Part shown: positions 56,981 to 64,000 of the stretch, in pieces
Layout of the letters: every line of letters begins with the position of its first letter
Numbering within the stretch: the stretch's first letter is position 1
NCBI RefSeq assembly: GCF_945859705.1
Contig: NC_079135.1
Coordinates: forward strand, 24,492,501-24,556,500
Length of the DNA stretch: 64,000 bases
Direction: 5' to 3'
DNA from: Episyrphus balteatus
Taxonomy: Eukaryota; Arthropoda; Insecta; Diptera; Syrphidae
Made by a program: the position numbers and the translations under genes
The notes under the pieces: model-generated
What the model saw: only the letters and a program-made list of their open reading frames with translations
Told to the model about the DNA's origin: nothing
Databases searched by the model: none

Positions 56981-57558
56981 ATGTCCAGCGAAGATAACAG
57001 GTAAGCGCAAAAAAAAAATAAAATTGGAAAAATTTCCTCCCCATTAAATTTTTGAGGTTATGTTTGCTAAAAATAATAAATTATCTATTTTTCTAATTAA
57101 ACTGAACAAAAAACATTAGTAACGATTCCAGTGATGAATCTGTCGAAGAGAAACGTTTCAAAGCTTCATCTGCTTCAGCAGAAAAACATAAACGCAATAA
57201 AAAACATAAAAAACACAAAAAATCTGGCAAAAGTGACAAGTCTCACAAAAAACACAAAAAGACCAAAAAACGACACAAATCCACTGGTTCCGACAGCGAT
57301 GATGGTCATAGGAAATCCAGTGCATCTCGACGAAGTGGATGCATAAATGAAAAGTTCACAGAAATTATGCAAAAGGCAAGTAGAGATCGAAGTTCACTTT
57401 TAAAAGTCGAACATTCGAATGGCAATAAGTTTAGCATACGGAAACCAATTATGCAAACTGATGCCTCCAGTTTGGTCGAGGAGATAACTAAAACCATTCA
57501 GAACAAAGTAATCCCAGCAATGGAAATTGTGTCATCTGGAACGGAAAGTGAAGTGTAA
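56981..57558 (+). CDS. Hypothetical Lys/Ser-rich nuclear-type protein
   Basis: Exons 56981-57000 and 57120-57558 join in frame across a 119-nt intron (donor AG/GTAAGC, acceptor ATTAG) to 152 residues. The start MSSEDN leads into an acidic Ser-rich part, then a long basic run of HKKHKK repeats (about residues 28-62), RRSGC, and a C-terminal half without repeats: NEKFTEIMQKASRDRSSLL, FSIRKPIMQTDASSLVEEI, ending GTESEV. The C-terminal half has balanced composition and is probably the conserved domain. The stop codon overlaps a GTAAGT word, so a further exon is possible. Composition suggests a chromatin- or splicing-associated protein; I do not recognise the family. Confidence 0.65.
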
Positions 57559-58491
57559 GTATTCTCAACTATTATAGTGGAGTGTCGTAAGATTTATTTT
57601 ATACCTATTATTTTAATTTAATCATGGGAAAGTCAATGAATCTTTATACATATACCTATATAACCTTTGGAAATGTTTTTTTTAATAAGATATAGAAGAT
57701 TCATATCAAATTTTATGGATTTGGGTTCAGTAAGCTCAAAAATCATATTGGTTTATTTTCTAGCAGCTCTAGTTTTTGAAATATTTATTTTTTCTTATTT
57801 GTATGCGTAAAAGCCTTATTTAATGAGCAGTTGACCATTTCACATCATAAATTTTAAACACATGTTAGGCCTATAAAATTAAATTAGTCATGAGCTTTAT
57901 CTACTCCACACCCGTTCAAATAATTCCAAACCAACGATGGTTTGGTTTAACAAAATTAAGCCATCGTTTGGATTCAAACGAATTTTCTTCATCCTCATCA
58001 CATAAATCCAATAAATATCCAAGACAATTATCCATATTTCGTGCTTTTTGAAATGATTGATATCTTAATTGACGCACAGTTAAATGACAGTTAAAGCTAA
58101 TGGAGAGTGAATAAATAGATATCCTCTTTTAAACTCTCATTAGCTTTAAATATCCTTCTTAAAAGGTCGAATTTGGTGTTTTACTTAAAAGCCCCTTTAA
58201 ATTTAATGCTCTGTTAGTTAAAAATGGCAAACTTCAAAAAAATCCTTAAATGAGACTGAATTAAACGAATTTAGTTTTTAAATTTAAAATTCCCTTTTTT
58301 AATGGTGATTTAAGTTTAATATAGGCTCAATAAATTGGCCCTTAATTTAAAAACTTTAATTTTTGAGAGAAATAGCTTATATGAGCTGCGTTCCTTTGGA
58401 AATATTTATCTACTTTTTAATACTTAAAGCTGCTTTGAACTACTTTTTCAGTATAAAGTATAAAAAAGATTTCATAATAAACAAATTCGAA
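57559..58491. other. Intergenic DNA
   Basis: No gene seen. CCAAACCAACGATGGTTTGG and CCATCGTTTGG at 57.93-57.97 kb are inverted words. A half copy of the 32923-33046 foldback is at about 58100. Confidence 0.35.
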
Positions 58492-58556
58492 TTAGCCTTA
58501 GTGAGTAAGGGGGTTACCTTTTACTCTATCGGCCTAGGTTCGAATCCGGGTGTAGT
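58492..58556 (+). repeat. tRNA-like SINE head
   Basis: TTAGCCTTAGTGAGTAAGG (box A-like) is followed by GGTTCGAATCC, an exact box B consensus, then GGGTGTAG as in the head at 4215-4287. The T stem pairs only in part and no proper tRNA fold was found. Confidence 0.5.
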
Positions 58557-58795
58557 TGAGATTGTTTATTTTCTTTTAATTGTGTTTTTTATTTGTTTAT
58601 TATTTTTCACAAGAATATTGGGTTGTGATAAATAAATTTATCATTTGAAAAGATTAAGACATTTGTTTTATTTCTTTCACAAATCAAGAATCGAATTTAT
58701 TATGAAAACGTGATAAAACTTATCACTTCACATTTTCACAGATCGGGAATTGACCCCCAGGTTCGCAACTCGTGGAGAAAATCAGAACTTACTAA

Positions 58796-59081
58796 TGTCG
58801 TTTTCTATTTCCACTGCAAATAGAATATGAAATCTAGTTTTGTAATTGTGTGCAGGAGTGTGTGTGAAAGTGCGTGTGCTTGTATGCGTGAATCTTGATA
58901 AAAATCCAGATTCAGATTTTTGACTCTCAGATTCATTTTTTTGTCATTTTTTTGAATCTCAAGCCGCAGATAGATCATGAAATCTGAGATTATTCCACTT
59001 TTTCCCCTGTTCACACCCCACCCCCCTTTCAGCTGTCAGATTCACAAATCTGATTCTGAATCTCGTCAATAGAAAACGACA
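58796..59081. mobile_element. 286-bp MITE, TAA duplication
   Basis: Ends TGTCGTTTTCTATT and AATAGAAAACGACA are perfect inverted repeats, flanked by TAA (58793-58795, 59082-59084). The interior repeats AGATTCA/GATTCTGA words, linking it with the families at 13918, 36233 and 53804. Confidence 0.8.
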
Positions 59082-59084
59082 TAA

Positions 59085-60265
59085 GTCGAAAATTTTGAAT
59101 TAAATTATTTCTGCGACAAATTTATTATTATAAAAGATTAATATTAATACAATTTACCACTGTTAGCGCCTATATACAGGGAATTCATTACGTAATCTTC
59201 AAAATGTTAATCGCAGACGTGATCGTTTATTTTTTTTAATAGCAAACAAAAAATTTGAATGTAAATTACAGTGTGTGCTCAAATTTTTAATTGACATTTG
59301 TTTACAAACTTGAAATAACAACGTGAAGTGAAGTGAGTGGACGATAAAGCGAAAACGCGATCGTTCAGACGTGGAAGTTTTCAGTTCTACGTGAAGACGC
59401 GCTATTGTCCAAACGTTATCATCTGACGGTAATCGAGTTGCGGATTGCCTTTAGGTTTCCATTTCCAATAATGTTTGTTTGTATAAAACGTACTACATAC
59501 ACACGTAAAATTTTAATTTTCAATTTTAACCGATTTTCGATGCTAACCGATTTTCCAACCTACCTAATATGCACGCAAAATTTCATAAGAATCCTTCCAA
59601 GAAAATAAAAAAAAGTAGTTGGAACACCATAACCATTTTGAAGAATGAAAAATAGATGTTGGCCCATTCTCAGACCTACCCGATACGCAAAAAAAAAAAT
59701 TAAATTGTTCCACCACCCTAAACATTTATTAGTTTAAAAAATAAATGCGCACAAAATTTCATGAAAATCGGTCCAGTCGTTTCGGAATAGTTTTGTAACA
59801 AACACCGCGACACAAGGATTATATATTTATTAGATTTGTTTACAAACTTGAAGTAACAACAACAACAACAAAATTTAAATTCGTGTTAACATCAAAGGAA
59901 ACGAAAGCTTTTTATTTAATATATGTTGCTTTTAACTTAACGGCCTTTAGTCCAAACAAAAATTTGGCGTTTCGTCCCGGTGGAGCTCACTTGGACTCAT
60001 CAGTTGACTTATCGTGAGACATGCAAATTTTGTTTATATTCAGCTCAACGTACATAGATTTTTTAACAAACACCTAATTTGAACTACATATTTCCAGCAA
60101 GATTAAGATTTTAATCATTAAAACATGAAAAAGGTTTTACCCGTGGCCTGGCTAGTTAATAAAGAAGAAGAAGATTGTTTTTATAATACAAATTCTATAT
60201 ATTAGTGAAATCAGTAAAGTAGAAGAATAACCACTACATATTAGACTTGTAAAATTATTGATTTA
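59085..60265. other. Intergenic DNA with non-LTR retrotransposon 3' remnants
   Basis: CACAAAATTTCATGAAAATC at 59749, with GGTCCAGTCGTTTCGGAATA directly after it and an ATATATTTATTAGAT tail at 59820-59836, is a motif common at the 3' ends of insect non-LTR elements; a partial copy is at 59571. A second purine-rich tail, AATAAAGAAGAAGAAG, is at about 60160. No open frame of interest. Confidence 0.4.
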
Positions 60266-62855
60266 CGGCCGATTTCTTCACAGAGTCCTAGCGCTAGTAC
60301 CGGTCCTAGTCCTAAAGTTAGTACTCAAATCGGTATCAACTCATTTCTTCACTCGAGTACTAAGTCCTAGAACTGTCAATTTAGGACCGAGTACTAGTTA
60401 GGACTCGGTACTAGCTAGCTCCTCAAAATCAGCTAGGACCTGGTTATTATACCAATTGTTAGTACTCAAATCGGTACCAAATCATTTCTTCACACAAGTT
60501 CTAAGCCCTAGTACTGTCAAATTGGTACCGATTTTTGCTTAGGACGTCCTAAAAGTTAGAACCTAAAAATCGACAGTCTAGCGAGGATAATACTTGATTT
60601 GGTTGGATTTCTTGCATTTATTTAAAAACATATTTATGTTTTGAGATTTGGTGTCTTTTAAAATAGATATGTTTTTATTTTATTGATATTTATTCTTATT
60701 TTGCCATTTTTTTTTTTATCAAATTTGTGCATTTAATTTTTGTATTTTTTTTTAAGAAAATGAATTTAATTTTTGATGGTGAAAAATGTTGTCAATCGGT
60801 ACCTCGCATTTATCCAATGCCTCAATATCTGTCCCGTCAGTATATTTTGCCCCGCCAATTAATTCAATATCCCGCGAAAAGATTCAAAAAAGTTGTGGTT
60901 AGACTTTTTTAACAAAAATTTAGTCGCTAATATCTACAAATCATGGTAAATAACGCGACTCGCACTGATGACTTCTAAGAGACATAATCACACAAAAAAA
61001 GGTACTGCGCTTTTAAGTTTTTATTGAAATACATATTTAGGAACAAACATATTACGCAAACTATCTTTTTTATTTCTTACGGCCAATTTCTTCACATAAG
61101 TCCTAAGTCAGCTTAGTACCCGGTCTAGCTAGGTCAGGTCCTAGCACTAGTACTCGGTCCTAAGGAAAAGTTAGTACCTGAGCATTTCTTCACATTTATA
61201 GGACCTGATCTAAGTTCACAACGCGGTCCTAAAAAATAAATCGTATAAAAATGGTATAACTGTCATTTTGACAATATTTTGATGCTTGAAATATTTTATT
61301 TTGATATTTCAACAGATTTTACAAAATATTAACAGACAAAAAACAGTCCATTCATGAAATTAACATTAAAATAATTTAAAAAATATTGTGATGATTGAGA
61401 ACAAAGACAACAAGAAAAGAAGATAAATTATATCAAGAACCTTCACTATCAAGAACGACGAGAATGTGACGATTTTGTGCATATGTAAGTGCCGGCAAGC
61501 CTGATAGCTAGTTCACTAACGACTCTGGAAAACCTGGAAAAGCCACAGATAAACCAGTTTATTTTATTATTAAAAAAGACAGTTCATATATGTATATCTC
61601 AATAAAAATAACATTTTTGAAAACTGAATCTTTATTGTTTTGGTGCAGTTTTGTTTTATAGCAGTCATTGAATGAAGATAATTTTGATCATAGTCTGCAA
61701 TACTATTTGTAAATAGAATCTTCTTGCAAAGACATTTTGTGTTGGAAATTGTTAGATAGATGTCGGACGGCCATCACTGATGCCCGTAAAATAGAATATA
61801 TTTTGAGTGAAAATTGTATGCAGGTGGCTTCAATTATACTTTCATAAACTGTGGTTTTCTTATTAGAAATGGATAATCTTCTGCAGTGCCAACGATTTTG
61901 TTCCATAATAATTTATTCAAAGACTGCATTGCTATTGCGATACATCTTTAAAAAAAAAATACAAATTACAAAATGCCAAAATTAGAATAAAATTCAATAA
62001 ACTCAAAAATTACACATTTCAAAAGACACCAAAGCTCAAAAATGCTCATAAAATTTTAAAATAAATGCAAAAACTCAATAAGTATTGAGTATTATCGTCG
62101 CTAGACTGTCGTTTTTTAGGTTCTAACTTTTACGAAGTCCTAAGTAAAACTCGGTACCAATTTGACAGTACTACGACTTAGAACTCGTGTGAAGAAATCA
62201 CTTGGTACCGATTTGAGTACTAACGATTGGTATAATAACCAGGTACCACCTAATTTTGAGGACCTAGCTAGGACCAAGTCCTAACTAGTACTCGGTCCTA
62301 AATTGACAGTTCTAGGGCTTAGTACTTGGGTGAAGAAATGAGTTGATACCGATTTGAGTACTAACTTTAGGACTAGGACCGGTACTAGCGCTAGGACTCT
62401 GTGAAGAAATCGGCCGTTAATAATTATGATTCTTCTTCCTGTAGTTAATCCATTGCTTGCCCAGATTATTCAGTAAATTTCTCATCGTAGAATCATGACA
62501 TTTCATTTTTGATTGTGACACTTCTTGATATATCTTTAAAATCTTTTCTTGTTGGGTCTTCTTAAGCTTCATTATATTTTTTTTTATATTTTCTAAATGG
62601 TGATTTAATTATATGATTGCTTTTTTTATCTATTTTGCTTTGTTTAATTTGCTGAAATACCAAAATAATATATTTCAAACATCAAAATATTGTCAATATG
62701 ACAGTTAGACCACTTTTATACGAATTATTTCTTAGGACCGCATTGTGAATTTAGATCAGGTCCTATAAATGTGAAGAAATGCTCAGGTACTAACTTTTCG
62801 TTAGGACCGAGTACCAGTGCTAGGACCGGTCCTAGCTAGGCCGGGTACTAAGCTC
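60266..62855. mobile_element. Harbinger-like element (reverse), split by a nested copy
   Basis: The outer element is 60266-61079 plus 62420-62855 (about 1,250 bp). Its left end, TTA then CGGCCGATTTCTTCACAGAG, opens a ~390-bp complex terminus of GTAC/CCTAG-rich repeats with the ATTTCTTCAC motif repeated at about 60350 and 60485. Its right end lacks the last ~30 bp, where the next element begins. On the minus strand from about 62570 a short open frame (MKLKKTQQEKILKIYQEVS) is cut by the insertion; it is similar to 63203-63300 of the third copy, proving the two halves belong together. Non-autonomous. Confidence 0.75.
61080..62416. mobile_element. Harbinger-like element (forward), nested insertion
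   Basis: 1,337 bp from CGGCCAATTTCTTCACATAA to CTGTGAAGAAATCGGCCG with TTA on both sides (61077-61079, 62417-62419). The two termini are different ~240- and ~390-bp blocks of short palindromes (TAGTACC, GGTACC, CCTAG), each with internal copies of TTCTTCAC. It is inserted in opposite orientation into an older copy of its own family. The interior differs from the other copies from about 61.6 to 61.96 kb. Confidence 0.8.
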
Positions 62856-62860
62856 GCTTA

Positions 62861-64000
62861 CGGCCAATTTCTTCACATGAGTACTAGCCCAGCTTAGTAC
62901 CCGGTCTAGCTAGGACCGGTACTAGCACTGGTACTCGGTCCTAACGGAAAGTTAGTACCTGAGTATTTCTTCACATTTATAGGACCTGATCTAAGTTCAC
63001 AACGCAGTCCTAAGAATTAATTCGTATAAAACTGGTCTAACTGTCATTTGACAATATTTTGAAGTTTTAAATAGATTATTTTGATAATTCAGCAAATCAA
63101 ACAAAACAAAATAGACAAAAAACGTTTAAATTTAGTGAAATCACCATTTAAAAAAATTTAAAAAAAATTATAATGACGATTAAGAAGACCTAAGAAGAAA
63201 AAATGAAAATAAAAAAAGTTAAAATTCAAGTTTTATCAAGAAGTGTCACCATCAAAAATGGGATGTCATGTCTTTTTACTACGAAGGTCGCCTGCCGGAA
63301 GAAGAATCATTTTAAGTTAGCAAATAAAAAGAATAGTTTCCGTATTAGACGTTTGTACCTATATATTTCAATAAAAATAACAGTTTTTAAAATTGCAGTC
63401 TTTTTGTGTGATTATGAAAAAGTAAAAGGCGCCGACTTTTTGTTAAAGAACAACATTTTTAATTGCGGGACAGATGTGGTTTACCAATTCTGCTTCAAAA
63501 ATTAAATCCATTTTCTTCAAGAAAAAAAATTACAAAATGCACAATTTCGACAAAAAATAAAATTACAAAATCAGAATAAAAATCAATAAAAGCAAAAAGT
63601 ATCTATTTAAAAAGACACCAAATCTCAAAACTGCTAATTAAATTTTGGAATAAATGGAAAAAATCCAACCAAATCAAGTATTATCGTCGCTAGACTGTCG
63701 ATTTTTAGGTTCTAACTTTTAGGACGTCCTAAGCAAAAATCGGTACCAATTTGACAGTACTAGGACTTAGAACTTGTGTGAAGAAATCACTTCGTACCGA
63801 TTTGAGTACTAACGATTGGTATAATAACCAGGTACTAGCAGATTTTGAGGAGCTAGCTAGTACCGAGTCCTAACTAGTACTCGGTCCTAAATTGACAGTT
63901 CTAGGGCTTAGTACTTGAGTGAAGAAATGAGTTGATACCGATTTGAGTACTAACTTTAGGACTAGGACTGGTACTAGCGCTAGGACTCTGTGAAGAAATC
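62861..64000. mobile_element. Harbinger-like element, third copy, cut by the window edge
   Basis: Starts CGGCCAATTTCTTCACATGA after TTA (62858-62860) and runs to the window edge within its right terminus (CTGTGAAGAAATC), so only the last few bases are missing. The interior has an open frame of 100 codons (63203-63505) beginning MKIKKVKIQVLS with a basic KKNHFKLANKKNSFRIRR part; homologous but broken frames occur in the outer copy. It may be the remains of an accessory (Myb-like) protein, but no family signature is visible. Confidence 0.7.

Noticed and set aside
58363..58635. 90-codon open frame with hydrophobic segments
   Set aside because: It spans the tRNA-like SINE head and its AT-rich flank; composition explains the hydrophobicity.
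61703..61906. 67-codon minus-strand frame (MEQNRWHCRRLS...) as a transposase fragment
   Set aside because: No recognisable DDE or Myb signature, and the stretch is absent from the other two copies of the element.

Overview
The window is nuclear DNA from an insect, most probably a fly. It is AT-rich, has short (50-70 nt) GT-AG introns in most genes, carries an orthologue of the Drosophila Tom22 gene maggie, and holds a tandem cluster of secreted carboxylesterases that match the Est-6/Est-P (beta-esterase) group. Almost all the remaining space is filled by non-autonomous DNA transposons, many with clear target-site duplications.

Layout. 1-42 may be the last codons of an upstream gene. 1.4-3.1 kb is a decayed ~305-bp tandem repeat split by a MITE. 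Tom22 (mge) lies at 5.9-10.9 kb on the + strand in three exons, with a 4.3-kb second intron that holds a MITE and a 217-bp tandem duplication. From 15.0 to 47.6 kb there are five esterase loci, all on the minus strand and sharing a three-exon layout: Est-A (14973-16724), Est-B (33276-34970, broken by a deletion), Est-C (37416-39226), Est-D (42251-44007) and Est-E (45839-47586). Est-A, C, D and E keep the whole catalytic triad. All five carry a GATA site about 170-210 bp upstream of the ATG, and B-E also share a TATA box.

The striking part is 17.7-31.8 kb, between Est-A and Est-B. A 10-kb array of about 418 copies of a 24-bp unit sits there. The unit is centred on CACGTG, and one of its two main forms is a perfect palindrome. 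The array is followed by two long inverted copies of a decayed esterase fragment (27745-28481 and 30990-31764). Between these arms lie more satellite, in both orientations, and two shorter pieces of the same fragment. The long open frames across the array are an artefact of a stop-free unit whose length is divisible by three.

Downstream of the cluster are an orphan SBP2-type L7Ae domain (48.4-49.0 kb), a LINE remnant, a decayed PHD-finger gene probably derived from a transposase (53.1-53.8 kb), two small lysine-rich hypothetical genes transcribed divergently (55.1-55.5 kb minus, 57.0-57.6 kb plus), tRNA-like SINE heads, and at the right edge a nest of Harbinger-like elements with ~400-bp complex ends. 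Apart from the esterases there is no sign that the genes work together. The transposon part is useful for dating: two nested insertions can be ordered, and one has an empty-site paralogue inside the same window.
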